Positions 51,887 to 62,305 of a stretch of DNA of 64,000 nucleotides are shown here, one piece after another. The notes beneath the pieces were generated by a model, which saw only the letters and a list, made by a program, of their open reading frames with translations, did not search any database and was not told where the DNA came from. The position numbers and the translations under genes were made by a program. Each line of letters begins with the position of its first letter. Positions within the stretch are counted from its first letter, which is position 1. This DNA is from Pseudomonas sp. PH1b (GTDB lineage: Bacteria; Pseudomonadota; Gammaproteobacteria; Pseudomonadales; Pseudomonadaceae), in contig NZ_AYMU01000001.1 in NCBI RefSeq assembly GCF_000633395.1, positions 494,753-558,752 on the forward strand, in the 5' to 3' direction.

Positions 51887-54800
51887 GCGGCTACGCCGAG
51901 CTGCATTGCCTGTCCAATTTCAGTTTCCAGCGCGGCGCCTCCAGTGCCGCGGAGCTGTTCCAGCGCGCCAAGGCCCTGGGCTACCAGGCCCTGGCGATCA
52001 CCGATGAATGCACTCTGGCGGGCATCGTGCGGGCCTGGCAGGCGGCCGACGAGGCGGGCCTGAAGCTGATCGTCGGCAGTGAAATGCAGGTCGAGGACGG
52101 CCCGCGTCTGGTGCTGCTGGTAGAAGACCTGGCGGGCTACCAGGGCCTGTGCCGGCTGATCACCCGGGCCCGGCGCCGGGCCGAGAAGGGCTGCTACCGG
52201 TTGCTGCGCGAAGACTTCGCTGAACCCTTGCCGGGGCTCCTGGCCCTGTGGCTGACGGACGGCGCCGGGCCGCCGGAGCAGGGGCACTGGCTGCAGCGGC
52301 TATTCCCCGGGCGGCTGTGGCTGGCGGTGGAGTTGCACTGCGGCCAGGACGACACCCGGCGCCTGCAGGAGCTGTTGGCCCTGGCCCGGCAACTGGCGCT
52401 GCCGGCCCTGGCCTGTGGCGATGTGCACATGCATGTGCGCGGACGCCGGGCGCTGCAGGACACCATGACCGCGATCCGTCATCACCTGCCGGTGGCCGAG
52501 GCCGGCCAGCGCCTGTTCGCCAATGGCGAGCGTCATCTGCGAGGGCTGTCGGTGCTGCAAGGCCTGTACCCCCAGGCCCTGCTCGACGAATCGCTGCGGG
52601 TCGCCGAGCGCTGCCATTTCGACCTCGGCCAACTGCGTTATGAATACCCCCGGGAGCTGGTGCCCGACGGCCACGACGCCAAGTCCTGGCTGCGGGTCCT
52701 GACCCGGCGCGGGATCCTCCGGCGCTGGCCCGGCGGGGCCCGGGCCGAGGTGCTGAAGCAGATCGAAACAGAACTCGAACTGATCAGCGAACTGGGCTAC
52801 GAGAGCTATTTCCTCACCGTGCACGACATCGTCGACTTCGCCCGGCGCCAGGCCATTCTCTGCCAGGGCCGGGGCTCGGCGGCCAACTCGGTGGTGTGCT
52901 TCGCCCTGGGCATCACCGAGATCGACCCGGACCGTTCGACCCTGCTGTTCGAGCGCTTTCTGTCCCGGGAGCGCAACGAGCCGCCGGACATCGACGTCGA
53001 TTTCGAGCATGAGCGCCGCGAGGAGGTGCTGCAGTACGTGTTCCAGCGCTACGGCCGGCACCGCGCGGCGCTGACCGCGGTGGTCAGCAGCTACCACGGC
53101 GCCGGCGCAGTACGCGACGTGGCCAAGGCCCTGGGCCTGCCCCCGGACCAGGTCAATGCCCTGGCCGACTGCTGCGGCCACTGGAGCGATACGCCGCCCA
53201 GCGTCGAACGTTTGCAGGAGGCCGGCTTCGACCCCGAGAGCCCGGTGCTGCGCCGGGTGCTGAGCCTGACCGGGCAGTTGATAGGCTTTCCCCGGCACCT
53301 GTCCCAGCACCCTGGCGGCTTCGTGATTTCCCAGCAGCCCCTGGACAGCCTGGTGCCGGTGGAGAACGCCAGCATGGCCGAGCGCACGGTGATCCAGTGG
53401 GACAAGGACGACCTGGACCGGGTCGGCCTGCTCAAGGTCGACATCCTGGCCCTGGGCATGCTCAGCGCCATCCGCCGCTGCTTCGACCTGATCCACGGCT
53501 ATCGCCAGCAGCGCTACAGCCTGGCGAGCATTCCTCCCGAGGACGCCGCGACCTACGAAATGATCGGCCGCGCCGACACCATCGGGGTGTTCCAGATCGA
53601 GTCCCGGGCGCAGATGTCGATGCTGCCCAGGCTCAAGCCCAAGAACTTCTACGACCTGGTGATCGAGGTGGCCATCGTGCGCCCGGGGCCAATCCAGGGC
53701 GGCATGGTTCATCCCTACCTGCGCCGGCGCAAGAACGAGGAAGCGGTGACCTACCCTTCGCCGGAGCTGGAGGTGGTGCTCCAGCGCACCCTGGGGGTGC
53801 CGCTGTTCCAGGAGCAAGTGATGCAGATCGCCATTGTCGCCGCCGACTACACCCCGGGCGAGGCCGACCAGTTGCGCCGTTCCATGGCCGCCTGGAAGCG
53901 TCACGGCGGCCTGGAACCGCACCGCGAACGGCTGCGCCAGGGCATGCGCAGGAACGGCTACAGCGATGCGTTCGCGGCGCAGATCTTCGAGCAGATCAAG
54001 GGCTTTGGCAGCTACGGCTTTCCCGAGTCCCACGCCGCCAGCTTCGCCTTGCTGACCTACGCCAGTTGCTGGCTCAAATGCCATGAGCCGGCGGCCTTCG
54101 CCTGTGCCCTGATCAACAGCTGGCCGATGGGCTTCTACAGCCCGGACCAGATCCTCCAGGACGCCCGGCGCCACGGTTTGCAGATCCGGCCGGTGGATGT
54201 GGGGGCGAGCCACTGGGATTGCAGCCTGGAACCGATCCAGGGCCAGTCCAGAGGGGCTGAAAAGCTTGCGAGTGAAGGCCGGGCCGGGCCGGAACAGGCG
54301 AGGGCGCAGGCTGTGAATGAGCCTGGCGAACCTGCTTGCAACGCAAGATGGCCGAACGCGACAGTCACCGCTTCTGGCCAGCCGGCCCTGCGCCTGGGCC
54401 TGCGGATGATCAAGGGCTTTCGCCAGGAAGATGCCCGGCGCATCGAGGACGCCCGGCAGCAGCGGGCCTTTGTTGACATCGCCGACCTCGGGCGCCGGGC
54501 CCGGCTGGATGACCGCGCCCAGGAACTGCTGGCCGATGCCGGGGCCTTGCGCGGCCTGGCCGGGGATCGCTTCCGGGCCCGCTGGGAAGTGGCCGGGGTC
54601 GAGCAACAGCTGGGGCTGTTCGCGGCCCTGCCGAGCCAGGAAGAGGACGCGGTGAGCCTGCCCCGGCCCAGCGTCGGCGAAGACCTGCAGGCCGATTACC
54701 ACAGCCTCGGCACCACCCTGGGGCCGCACCCGCTGGCGTTGCTGCGGGCCCAGCTCAAGGCCCAGCGTTGCCGCAGTTCCCGGGAGCTGCAGGAGGTCGA

Positions 54801-55089
54801 GCATGGGCGGCCAGTGAGCGTCGCCGGGCTGGTCACCGGCCGCCAGCGTCCGGGCACCGCCAGTGGGGTGACCTTCGTCACCCTCGAAGACGAGTTCGGC
54901 AACGTCAATGTGGTGGTCTGGCGCGACTTGGCCGAGCGCCAGCGCCGGGTACTGGTGGGCTCGCAGCTGCTGCGGGTCGACGGCATCCTGGAAACCGAGG
55001 GCGAGGTGCGGCACCTGATCGCCGGACGCCTGAGGGACCTGAGCCCGTTGCTGGACGGCATCAGCGTGCGCAGCCGGGATTTTCGCTGA
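51883..55089 (+). CDS. dnaE2: Error-prone DNA polymerase DnaE2 (ImuC)
   Basis: A 1068-residue C-family polymerase. The N-terminal PHP domain (residues 1-270: [49 protein letters not shown]) is followed by the palm with the catalytic Asp pair in [16 protein letters not shown] and the third Asp in [12 protein letters not shown]. Fingers, HhH and a C-terminal OB domain (about 965-1045: [27 protein letters not shown] split) complete it. ATGA overlap with imuB. Around residues 784-832 (54,232-54,375) there is a low-complexity insertion ([20 protein letters not shown] and onward) between WDCSLEP and [12 protein letters not shown], which normally lie close together. The catalytic core is intact. Confidence 0.95.
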   Translation: MSGYAELHCLSNFSFQRGASSAAELFQRAKALGYQALAITDECTLAGIVRAWQAADEAGLKLIVGSEMQVEDGPRLVLLVEDLAGYQGLCRLITRARRRAEKGCYRLLREDFAEPLPGLLALWLTDGAGPPEQGHWLQRLFPGRLWLAVELHCGQDDTRRLQELLALARQLALPALACGDVHMHVRGRRALQDTMTAIRHHLPVAEAGQRLFANGERHLRGLSVLQGLYPQALLDESLRVAERCHFDLGQLRYEYPRELVPDGHDAKSWLRVLTRRGILRRWPGGARAEVLKQIETELELISELGYESYFLTVHDIVDFARRQAILCQGRGSAANSVVCFALGITEIDPDRSTLLFERFLSRERNEPPDIDVDFEHERREEVLQYVFQRYGRHRAALTAVVSSYHGAGAVRDVAKALGLPPDQVNALADCCGHWSDTPPSVERLQEAGFDPESPVLRRVLSLTGQLIGFPRHLSQHPGGFVISQQPLDSLVPVENASMAERTVIQWDKDDLDRVGLLKVDILALGMLSAIRRCFDLIHGYRQQRYSLASIPPEDAATYEMIGRADTIGVFQIESRAQMSMLPRLKPKNFYDLVIEVAIVRPGPIQGGMVHPYLRRRKNEEAVTYPSPELEVVLQRTLGVPLFQEQVMQIAIVAADYTPGEADQLRRSMAAWKRHGGLEPHRERLRQGMRRNGYSDAFAAQIFEQIKGFGSYGFPESHAASFALLTYASCWLKCHEPAAFACALINSWPMGFYSPDQILQDARRHGLQIRPVDVGASHWDCSLEPIQGQSRGAEKLASEGRAGPEQARAQAVNEPGEPACNARWPNATVTASGQPALRLGLRMIKGFRQEDARRIEDARQQRAFVDIADLGRRARLDDRAQELLADAGALRGLAGDRFRARWEVAGVEQQLGLFAALPSQEEDAVSLPRPSVGEDLQADYHSLGTTLGPHPLALLRAQLKAQRCRSSRELQEVEHGRPVSVAGLVTGRQRPGTASGVTFVTLEDEFGNVNVVVWRDLAERQRRVLVGSQLLRVDGILETEGEVRHLIAGRLRDLSPLLDGISVRSRDFR

Positions 55090-55343
55090 CGGATCAGGCA
55101 CTTGCCTGCGGGTGGCGTAAACCGGGTGCCTGCCCTGGGATTTGAAAGACGCCAATGGACTGACGTCAAAGATTTTTATTCCTTTTCGCGATGATAGCGT
55201 TTTGTCATACTCACCGCCGACGGCGCCCCCTGCGTCAGCTTGCCAAGCCCTGTGATCTTTCCCGCGGCCCTTTGCCAGAGGCGCCGGGGAGGATTTATGC
55301 CAGGTGCCAAAGTCGTTATTGATCAATCAAGAGGGAACGCAGA

Positions 55344-56024
55344 GTGAGAGTAATCTCGAAGTGGGTACTGTCGGGCGCAGCCGTGGCGGTGCTGGCAGGA
55401 GTCAGCGGTTGTGCCACGGAAAGCTCCCGTGCGCTGCCGGTGGAAAAGGTTCAGAGTGCCAGCCAGGCCTGGACCGGGGCCCGGGTGCCGATGGCCGTGG
55501 GCAAGTTCGACAATCGTTCCAGCTACATGCGCGGGATCTTCTCCGACGGCGTCGACCGCCTCGGTGGCCAGGCCAAGACCATCCTCATTACCCGCCTGCA
55601 GCAGACCAACCGCTTCAGCGTGCTGGACCGCGACAACATGGGCGAGATCCAGCAGGAGGCGGCCATCAAGGGCCAGGCGCAGAAGCTCAAGGGCGCGGAT
55701 TTCGTGGTGACCGGCGACGTGACCGAGTTCGGCCGCAAGGAAACCGGCGACCGCCAGTTGTTCGGCATCCTCGGCCGTGGCAAGACCCAGGTGGCCTACG
55801 CCAAGGTCGCGTTGAACATCGTCAACATCAGCACCTCGGAAGTGGTGTATTCCACCCAGGGCGCCGGTGAGTACGCCCTGTCCAACCGGGAAGTGGTCGG
55901 CTTCGGCGGCACTGCCTCCTACGATTCGACCCTCAACGGCAAGGTCCTCGATCTGGCCATGCGCGAGGCGGTCAACCGCATGGTCGAGGCCATCGATGCC
56001 GGCGCCTGGAAACCGAGCCGCTGA
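55344..56024 (+). CDS. CsgG/HfaB-family lipoprotein
   Basis: A 226-residue lipoprotein with lipobox VSGC (Cys about residue 23). The CsgG fold is marked by VPMAVGKFDNRSSYMRGIF, AKTILITRLQQTNRFSVLDR, GADFVVTGDVTEFGRKE and VNISTSEVVYSTQGAGEY. The start is GTG, with GAGGGA 7 nt upstream. It is the first gene of a three-lipoprotein operon with DUF4810 and DUF799 proteins (30 bp gap, then 4-bp overlap). CsgG forms the curli secretion pore, but no curli subunit genes are near, so a different outer-membrane role is likely. Confidence 0.9.
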   Translation: MRVISKWVLSGAAVAVLAGVSGCATESSRALPVEKVQSASQAWTGARVPMAVGKFDNRSSYMRGIFSDGVDRLGGQAKTILITRLQQTNRFSVLDRDNMGEIQQEAAIKGQAQKLKGADFVVTGDVTEFGRKETGDRQLFGILGRGKTQVAYAKVALNIVNISTSEVVYSTQGAGEYALSNREVVGFGGTASYDSTLNGKVLDLAMREAVNRMVEAIDAGAWKPSR

Positions 56025-56054
56025 TAAACACTGCTGACAGGGAGAAGTGCAAGC

Positions 56055-56426
56055 ATGTTCAAGACAATGATGGCACGACCATTGAGGGTCGCCGCCTTGC
56101 TGGGCAGCGTAGGGCTGGCCGGTTGCAGCAGTCCGCAGACGCTGTATCAGTGGGAGACCTACCAGGCCCAGACCTATGAGTACTTCAAGGGCGAGGAAGC
56201 CAAAGAAGCTCAAGTCGAGGCGCTGGAGCGCGACCTGCAGAAGATCAAGTCCACCGGCAAGGCGGTGCCGCCGGGTTACCACGCGCACCTGGGCATGCTC
56301 TATGCGGGCCTGGGCAAGGATGACCAGATGGTGCAGCAGTTCCGTACTGAAAAGGCGCTGTTCCCCGAGTCCGCGTCTTACATGGACTTTCTGCTGAAAA
56401 ACGCCAAGAAGGGAGGCGCCCAATGA
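56055..56426 (+). CDS. DUF4810 lipoprotein
   Basis: A 123-residue lipoprotein with lipobox LAGC (Cys about 24). The body is predicted helical (EEAKEAQVEALERDLQKIK; YHAHLGMLYAGLGKDDQMVQQF), resembling a short TPR pair, and matches the DUF4810 pattern LYQWETYQAQTYEYFKG. It lies between the CsgG-like and DUF799 genes and overlaps the latter by 4 bp (ATGA). Molecular function is unknown; conserved company suggests it is part of a common outer-membrane assembly. Confidence 0.85.
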   Translation: MFKTMMARPLRVAALLGSVGLAGCSSPQTLYQWETYQAQTYEYFKGEEAKEAQVEALERDLQKIKSTGKAVPPGYHAHLGMLYAGLGKDDQMVQQFRTEKALFPESASYMDFLLKNAKKGGAQ

Positions 56427-57082
56427 GCCTCAATGCCCTGCGCAATGTGCTGGCTCTGTTGTCGGTGAGCCTGCTGGTGGGCTGCGCCGCCCCCAAGACC
56501 GTGGACTACTCGGCCTACAAGCAGGCCCGTCCGAAGTCGATCCTGGTGCTGCCGCCGCTCAATGAGTCGCCCGACGTCAAGGCCACCTACAGCATGCTGT
56601 CCCAGGTGACCTTGCCCCTGGCCGAGGCCGGTTACTACGTGATGCCGATCGCGGTGGTCGATGAGACCTTCCGCCACAACGGCGTGACCAACCCGGCGGA
56701 CATCCACGGCCTGTCGCCGGCCAAGCTTAACGAGATCTTCGGCGCCGATGCCGGCCTGTACATCACCGTCAAGGAGTACGGCACCAGCTACATGCTGATC
56801 AGCAGTGAGACGGTGGTCACCGCCAGTGCCACCCTGGTGGACCTGAAGACCGGCACCACGCTATGGACCGGCAGTGCCCGGGCATCCAGCGAGGAGGGCA
56901 ACAACGGCAACAACGGCGGCCTGGTGGGCATGCTGATCACCGCGGCGGTGAAGCAGATCATCAACACCGCCACCGATGCTGGCCACCCGATTGCCGGCAT
57001 CGCCAGCCAGCGGCTGTTGTCGGCAGGGCGGCCTACCGGTTTGCTGTACGGTCCCCGCTCGCCGAAATACGGCACCGACTGA
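56423..57082 (+). CDS. DUF799 lipoprotein (GNA1162 family)
   Basis: A 219-residue lipoprotein with lipobox LVGC (Cys about 22). It matches DUF799 in SILVLPPLNESPDVKATYSML, AGYYVMPIAVVDETFRHNG, IFGADAGLYITVKEYGTSY and TLVDLKTGTTLWTGSA. The GNA1162 structure of Neisseria resembles TolB-type N-terminal domains, suggesting a transport or envelope role. It is translationally coupled to the DUF4810 gene. A Gly/Asn-rich loop (EEGNNGNNGG) is notable. A short hairpin follows the stop. Confidence 0.88.
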   Translation: MSLNALRNVLALLSVSLLVGCAAPKTVDYSAYKQARPKSILVLPPLNESPDVKATYSMLSQVTLPLAEAGYYVMPIAVVDETFRHNGVTNPADIHGLSPAKLNEIFGADAGLYITVKEYGTSYMLISSETVVTASATLVDLKTGTTLWTGSARASSEEGNNGNNGGLVGMLITAAVKQIINTATDAGHPIAGIASQRLLSAGRPTGLLYGPRSPKYGTD

Positions 57083-57516
57083 AACCTCAGGGTGGGCAAT
57101 CCACCCTTTGCCAGGTGGCGCCTGCGGGCGTCCACCTGGGCCGGCCGGTATCGCCTGAGCTGTCTTTTCAGTTCGCTCAGGCACGGCCCCTGTCACCGAT
57201 CAGGCGTCAGTGTGCTACGGCGCAGCCCCTTCTTAGCGGCTGCCATCACCGGCGCCGCCCGCCTGCCGAGCAGTCCCACACCTTGGGCGTGCGAGCAGCA
57301 TTGCTGGCCGAGGGCGTAACGGCATCAATGTGAAGCAGCGCATAAAAACCGACAGTCGTTGACGACAAGTGGCGGCCAAGCTTCTACGCTGCACCAAGTT
57401 GAATGAACTTGTACTGTTTTCCCAGTGACCAAGGGCAGGGCATTGACCGCCTGAACCCACCCCGATACAGCCTGTCTTGCGCGGTTTACCGATCAACCCT
57501 TTTTGGATGCTCCGCC
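57083..57516. other. Intergenic region with two hairpins after the lipoprotein operon
   Basis: The 434-bp gap begins with a 7-bp stem (AGGGTGG, GCAAT loop, CCACCCT, 57,089-57,107) followed by TTTG, a weak terminator. A second stem (CCAGGTGG...CCACCTGG, 57,111-57,139) follows. The rest, up to the DUF1652 gene, shows no coding signal; open frames there lack ribosome binding sites and family resemblance. Confidence 0.6.
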
Positions 57517-57768
57517 GTGATCTCCACCCTTGAACTGCGCCGAATCATTGAAACCAGCTTTCTGCCCCTGCAATGCCAGTGCACCGTCGGCCACGGCGGC
57601 ATGACCGTGCGGATCTGCGACCCGGCCAGCGGCCGCGTCGATCTGCTGGTGACGGGCATCAACACCCGTACCCTGACCAGCTCCCGGGCCCTCTCGGAGC
57701 TGATTGCCGAACTGCGCTACGACCTCAAGCACACCGGCCTGGCGGCGGAACAGGCGGGCCGCAGGTAG
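57517..57768 (+). CDS. DUF1652 protein
   Basis: An 83-residue small protein starting at GTG (MISTLELRRIIETSFLPLQC). It has the DUF1652 pattern TLELRRIIETSFLP, CQCTV, MTVRICDPASGRVDLLVTGI and LSELIAELRYDLK, found almost only in Pseudomonas. No function is established. The frame is open upstream, but the conserved region begins at this GTG. It is likely monocistronic; uvrA2 starts 241 bp later. Confidence 0.85.
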   Translation: MISTLELRRIIETSFLPLQCQCTVGHGGMTVRICDPASGRVDLLVTGINTRTLTSSRALSELIAELRYDLKHTGLAAEQAGRR

Positions 57769-58009
57769 CCGGCTCCAGCAGCTGGCGCACCGGGCGCCGC
57801 GCGCGGCATCCCTGGCGGCAAGCCTGTTGCAGATGGAACCTTGCCTGAGCTGCGAGGTTCGAAAACCTGGCGTGAAAACCGCTGCGTCGTTCTCCGCCGG
57901 GTTGCCCTCGGGGCGGCGGATTGTGTGATGATCGGCGGCCGGCGCTTGCCCATCGATGGATCTCGATGCCGGATTTTCAACGCCCAGGCTTTCGACATAA
58001 GGCAGGTCC

Positions 58010-60676
58010 ATGACTTCTACGCGCAATGCCCCAGGTGCTTCCCCGGCGAGTACGCCTTCCTCCGCTCACGGCGGTTTTGTCCGGGTGCGCGGCGCCCGCG
58101 AGCACAACCTGAAGAATGTCGACGTGGACATTCCCCGGGACGCGCTGGTGGTGTTCACCGGGGTCTCCGGCTCGGGCAAGTCGTCCCTGGCGTTCTCGAC
58201 CCTGTATGCCGAGGCGCAGCGCCGCTATTTCGAATCGGTGGCGCCCTACGCCCGGCGCCTGATCGATCAGGTCGGGGTGCCGGATGTCGACCGGATCGAT
58301 GGCCTGCCGCCGGCGGTGGCCCTGCAACAGCAGCGCGGCACCCCCAGCACCCGCTCCTCGGTGGGCAGCGTGACCACCTTGTCGAGCCTGGTGCGCATGC
58401 TCTATTCCCGGGCCGGCAGCTACCCGCCGGGGCAGCCGATGCTGTATGCCGAGGACTTCTCGCCGAACACCCCCCAGGGCGCCTGCCCGGAGTGCCATGG
58501 CCTGGGCCGGGTGTATGAGGTCGACGAGGCAAGCATGGTCCCCGACCCTTCGCTGACCATCCGCCAGCGCGCCGTGGCTTCCTGGCCCCTGGCCTGGCAG
58601 GGGCAGAACCTGCGGGACATCCTGGTGACCCTGGGCTACGACGTGGACATCCCCTGGCGCGAGCTGCCGAAGAAGCAGCGCGACTGGATCCTCTTCACCG
58701 AGGAAACCCCCACGGTGCCGGTGTACGCCGGGCTGACCCCGGAACAGACCCGCGAAGCCCTCAAGCGCCAGCAGGAGCCCAGCTACATGGGCACCTTCAG
58801 CGGTGCTCGGCGCTATGTCCTGCACACCTTCACCCACACCCAGAGCGCGCTGATGAAAAAGCGTGTGTCGCAGTTCATGCGCGGCAGCCCGTGCCCGCTG
58901 TGCGAGGGCAAGCGCCTCAAGCGCGAGGCCCTGGCGGTGACCTTTGCCGGGCTGGATATCGGCGAGCTGGCGCGCCTGCCGCTGATGCAACTGGCCGAGG
59001 TATTGCGGCCGGTTGCCGCGGCGGATTACCTGGCGCAGGCCGCCGCCGATGATCCGGTCTTGAGCCGTGCGCAGACCCGCGCCGCGCGCCAGCAGCGTCA
59101 TGCCCAGGGGGCAGCGGCGCATCGCGGCGCAGCGGATGTGCGCCACACGCCGAACCTGTCCCTGGAGAAACGCCTGGCGGCGCAACGCATCGCTCAGGAC
59201 CTGCTGGAGCGGGTCGCTACCCTGACCGACCTGGGGCTGGGCTACCTGGCCCTGGAGCGCAGCACCCCGACCCTGTCTTCCGGCGAATTGCAGCGCCTGC
59301 GCCTGGCGACCCAGCTGGGGTCGCAGCTGTTCGGGGTGATCTATGTGCTGGACGAGCCCTCGGCCGGCCTGCACCCGGCGGATGCCGAAGCCTTGTTCGA
59401 GGCCCTGCAGCGGCTCAAGGCCGCCGGCAATTCGCTGATTGTGGTGGAGCACGATGTGCAGACCATGCGCCGCGCCGACTGGCTGGTGGACGTCGGCCCG
59501 GCCGCGGGGGAGCGTGGCGGCCAGGTGCTGTACAGCGGGCCGCCGGCGGGGCTGGCACAGGTTGCCGCGTCCCAGACCCGGGCCTACCTGTTCGCCGAGC
59601 AGGCCCCGGCCCGCCGCAGCCCCCGCGAGCCCCAGGGCTGGCTGCGCCTGGAAGGCGTCAGCCGCAACAACCTCAAGCAACTGGAGGTCGAGTTTCCCCT
59701 GGGCTGCTTCACCGCGGTGACCGGGGTCTCCGGTTCCGGCAAGTCGAGCCTGGTCAGCCAGGCCCTGCTGGAGCTGGTGGGAAGCCATCTGGGCAAGCCC
59801 GCAGACAGTGGCGAAAGCCCCGAACTGGACCTGGAAGACGAGGCTCCGGTCAGCAGTGGTGGCCGGATCACCGCTGGGATGGAGCAGATCAAGCGCCTGG
59901 TGCAGGTGGACCAGAAACCCATTGGCCGTACGCCGCGCTCCAACCTGGCGACCTACACCGGGCTGTTCGATCAGGTGCGCAAGCTGTTCGCCGCCACCCC
60001 CGAGGCCCGGGAGCGCGGTTTCGATGCCGGGCAGTTTTCCTTCAACGTCGCCAAGGGCCGCTGCCCGGCCTGCGAAGGCGAAGGTTTTGTCAGCGTCGAA
60101 CTGTTGTTCATGCCCAGCGTGTTCGCCCCGTGCCCGACCTGCCATGGCGCGCGCTACAACCCCCAGACCCTGGCCGTGACCTGGCAGGGCCTGAACATCG
60201 CCCAGGTGCTGCAACTGAGTGTCGAGCAGGCGTTGCCGGTCTTTGCCGGGCAACCGGGCGTTCGCCGTTCCCTGGAAGTGCTGCGCGACATCGGCCTGGA
60301 TTACCTGCGCCTGGGGCAACCGGCCACCGAACTGTCCGGTGGTGAGGCGCAGCGCATCAAGCTGGCCACCGAGCTGCAGCGCAACGCTCGGGGCGCCACG
60401 TTGTACGTGCTCGACGAGCCCACCACTGGCCTGCACCCCCGGGACGTGGATCGCCTGCTAGAGCAGTTGGACAAGCTGGTGACGGCAGGGCACAGCCTGG
60501 TGGTGGTCGAGCACGAGATGCGCGTGGTGGCCCAGGCCGACTGGGTCATCGACATCGGCCCGGGCGCAGGTGATCAGGGCGGCACCCTGGTGGCCTGCGG
60601 TCCACCGCAACAGGTGGCGAAGCAGCGCAACAGCCGCACCGCGGCATTCCTCGCCGCGGCCCTGGCGGGGCATTGA
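58010..60676 (+). CDS. UvrA2 (class II excinuclease ABC subunit A-like ATPase)
   Basis: An 888-residue UvrA-type protein, shorter than housekeeping UvrA (about 940). It has two ABC units: Walker [19 protein letters not shown] (about 50-68) and [18 protein letters not shown] (about 576-594); signatures [16 protein letters not shown] and [16 protein letters not shown]; Walker [15 protein letters not shown] and [13 protein letters not shown]. Zinc-finger cysteines are CPECHGLG and CPLCEGKR in the first half and CPACEGEG and CPTCHGAR in the second. The UvrB-binding region after the first Walker A appears reduced, as in class II UvrA proteins linked to resistance to DNA-intercalating drugs. AAGGCAGG precedes the ATG. 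Confidence 0.93.
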   Translation: MTSTRNAPGASPASTPSSAHGGFVRVRGAREHNLKNVDVDIPRDALVVFTGVSGSGKSSLAFSTLYAEAQRRYFESVAPYARRLIDQVGVPDVDRIDGLPPAVALQQQRGTPSTRSSVGSVTTLSSLVRMLYSRAGSYPPGQPMLYAEDFSPNTPQGACPECHGLGRVYEVDEASMVPDPSLTIRQRAVASWPLAWQGQNLRDILVTLGYDVDIPWRELPKKQRDWILFTEETPTVPVYAGLTPEQTREALKRQQEPSYMGTFSGARRYVLHTFTHTQSALMKKRVSQFMRGSPCPLCEGKRLKREALAVTFAGLDIGELARLPLMQLAEVLRPVAAADYLAQAAADDPVLSRAQTRAARQQRHAQGAAAHRGAADVRHTPNLSLEKRLAAQRIAQDLLERVATLTDLGLGYLALERSTPTLSSGELQRLRLATQLGSQLFGVIYVLDEPSAGLHPADAEALFEALQRLKAAGNSLIVVEHDVQTMRRADWLVDVGPAAGERGGQVLYSGPPAGLAQVAASQTRAYLFAEQAPARRSPREPQGWLRLEGVSRNNLKQLEVEFPLGCFTAVTGVSGSGKSSLVSQALLELVGSHLGKPADSGESPELDLEDEAPVSSGGRITAGMEQIKRLVQVDQKPIGRTPRSNLATYTGLFDQVRKLFAATPEARERGFDAGQFSFNVAKGRCPACEGEGFVSVELLFMPSVFAPCPTCHGARYNPQTLAVTWQGLNIAQVLQLSVEQALPVFAGQPGVRRSLEVLRDIGLDYLRLGQPATELSGGEAQRIKLATELQRNARGATLYVLDEPTTGLHPRDVDRLLEQLDKLVTAGHSLVVVEHEMRVVAQADWVIDIGPGAGDQGGTLVACGPPQQVAKQRNSRTAAFLAAALAGH

Positions 60677-60812
60677 TCCAGGGCAGGAATTGGCGACGAA
60701 CGGTTACCGCTGGTCTGATTGGCGGTCGACAGACCCGGGGCGGCGAGGCCATTCTGGTAACCGGCAGGGGCGTGAAGACGCCCTTGCTGCCGATTAACCA
60801 CGGAGGTGTTCC

Positions 60813-61046
60813 ATGCCGGTGACCCACGACCTTTACCAGGACCTGAGCTGCAGTAAAGAAGACATTCAGCAGCGTCGGGCCAGTGATCCCCACCTGAATG
60901 CGCTGTTCGACAAATACACCAGCATCGACGATCAGGTGCTCAAGGCCGAAGCTGCCGCTGCCGCAGACGACGAACTGAAGAAACTCAAGGAAAAACGCCT
61001 GCTGATCAAGGATGAAATCGCCGGGAAACTCACCGCCCGTTCCTGA
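60813..61046 (+). CDS. DUF465 (YdcH-like) small protein
   Basis: A 77-residue helical protein with the DUF465 pattern (LNALFDKYTSIDDQVLKAE, ELKKLKEKRLLIKDEIAGKL), forming a predicted antiparallel helical hairpin. CGGAGGTG lies 7 nt before the ATG, a strong ribosome binding site. Function is unknown across the family. It lies 136 bp after uvrA2 and probably has its own promoter. Confidence 0.9.
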   Translation: MPVTHDLYQDLSCSKEDIQQRRASDPHLNALFDKYTSIDDQVLKAEAAAAADDELKKLKEKRLLIKDEIAGKLTARS

Positions 61047-61075
61047 CTCTTCCCCCTGTGACAAGGAGATTTTCT

Positions 61076-61116
61076 GTGGCGAGGGAGCTTGCTCCCGCTG
61101 GGCGGCCTAGCCGCCC
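61076..61116. repeat. REP sequence with following hairpin
   Basis: GTGGCGAGGGAGCTTGCTCC is the common Pseudomonas fluorescens-group REP. It is followed at once by a 7-bp stem GGGCGGC-CTA-GCCGCCC (61,100-61,116). It lies between the convergent DUF465 and lactonase-like genes and could serve as a terminator for either. Confidence 0.8.
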
Positions 61117-61169
61117 TGACGCCCTCCGCCTGTTCTCTCACCACGCTACCGCGCACCCACTTCACATCC

Positions 61170-62273
61170 TCAAGGCGCCAGCGCCTCCTGCAACGGCAGC
61201 CGCGCCATGTGGCTGGCACTCAGCGACCCCAGGTACAAGGCGTCACCGTATTCGCGCACGGTGGTGATCGGCGAGTAGTTGCCACTGCTGCCATCCTGCA
61301 GGTTGGCGATCACCTGGCCCTGGGTATCCAGGCCCAGGACGAAGCCGCGCTTCTCCACCGGCTTGGGCACCACCGTCATGGCCCGTACCAGCATCTTGCG
61401 CACGAAGGGGTAGGGGGCGGTGCCATCGAGCAGGGCGTTGCGCGGTGCGTATAGAGCCACCCAGAAACGCCCCTGGCCATTGAAACTGAGGTTGTCCGGC
61501 AGCCCCGGCAGGTTATCGATGAACAGGTCATGGCTGCCGGCCTGGTCGCCCTTGAGCCAGTAGCGACTGATGCGGTAGGCGCCGGTTTCATTGACCAGGA
61601 CATAGGCTTCGTCCGGCCCCAGGGCGATGCCGTTGGCGAACTCCAGGCGGTCCAGCAGGACCTCGGTGGTGCCGCTCTGGAAGTCGTAGCGCAGCAGGCG
61701 ACCATCGGCGCCGTGCTCGATCACCGCTTCGCCGTCATGGCCATAGCCCCAGCGGCTGGTGGCGTCGCTGAAGTAGGCGTAGCGCCCGGCGACATCCACC
61801 GCGACATCGTCGGTGAAACCGAACTTCAGGCCGTTGGCCTCGGTGCTCAGGGTCTGCAACTGGCCCTGGCCGTCCAGGGCCAGCAGGCCCTTGATGGCAT
61901 CGGCGATGATCAGGCGGCCATCCGGGTGTCGGGCCAGGCCCAGGGGCCGGCCGCCGGTGTTGACCAGCACCTTGAGGGACTGGCCGTCGAGGCTGGTCTG
62001 GATCACCCGGCCATCATGCAGGCCGGTGATCAACTGGTCGTTTTCCAGGATCAGGGCTTCAGGGCCGTCGATGCCGCGGGCGCCCACCGGTTGCACCGCC
62101 TGGAGTTTCTGGTTCGCGGCAAATGGGCCCTGGCTCAGGGATGGCGCCGGCGCCGGGTGCCAGGCCACCGGCTGGACCGCGGTCGGCGCCAGCAACAGGA
62201 AGGCCAGGAGGGCGATCAGCAGCAACAGCAGGATCCGACTGAGGCGAAAGCGTCGGGGGGCAATCTGGTTCAT
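61170..62273 (-). CDS. SMP-30/strictosidine-synthase-like six-bladed propeller protein
   Basis: A 367-residue protein anchored by an N-terminal helix (residues 12-32, ILLLLLIALLAFLLLAPTAV) with the rest in the periplasm. The propeller shows the strictosidine-synthase/SGL pattern: GPEALILENDQLITGLHDGRV, GRPLGLARHPDGRLIIADAIKGL, FTDDVAVDVAGRYAYFSDAT, LEFANGIALGPDEAYVLVNET, LPGLPDNLSFNGQGRFWVAL. GGAG lies 7 nt before the ATG. Family members are metal-dependent lactonases or arylesterases; the exact substrate is open. It follows the fatty-acid-hydroxylase fusion gene by 32 bp on the same strand, so both are probably co-transcribed. Confidence 0.88.
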   Translation of the reverse strand: MNQIAPRRFRLSRILLLLLIALLAFLLLAPTAVQPVAWHPAPAPSLSQGPFAANQKLQAVQPVGARGIDGPEALILENDQLITGLHDGRVIQTSLDGQSLKVLVNTGGRPLGLARHPDGRLIIADAIKGLLALDGQGQLQTLSTEANGLKFGFTDDVAVDVAGRYAYFSDATSRWGYGHDGEAVIEHGADGRLLRYDFQSGTTEVLLDRLEFANGIALGPDEAYVLVNETGAYRISRYWLKGDQAGSHDLFIDNLPGLPDNLSFNGQGRFWVALYAPRNALLDGTAPYPFVRKMLVRAMTVVPKPVEKRGFVLGLDTQGQVIANLQDGSSGNYSPITTVREYGDALYLGSLSASHMARLPLQEALAP

Positions 62274-62305
62274 GCAATGACTCCATTCAAGTGACGCATT
62301 CAGGA

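Noticed and set aside
49600..55100. Additional LexA boxes inside the mutagenesis cassette
   Set aside because: The genes overlap or are separated by 7 bp, and no further GTAC-N4-GTAC palindrome was found; a single operon promoter is enough.
55344..57082. Curli (csg) operon
   Set aside because: Only the CsgG fold is present; CsgA/B/E/F-type genes are absent and the companions are DUF4810 and DUF799.
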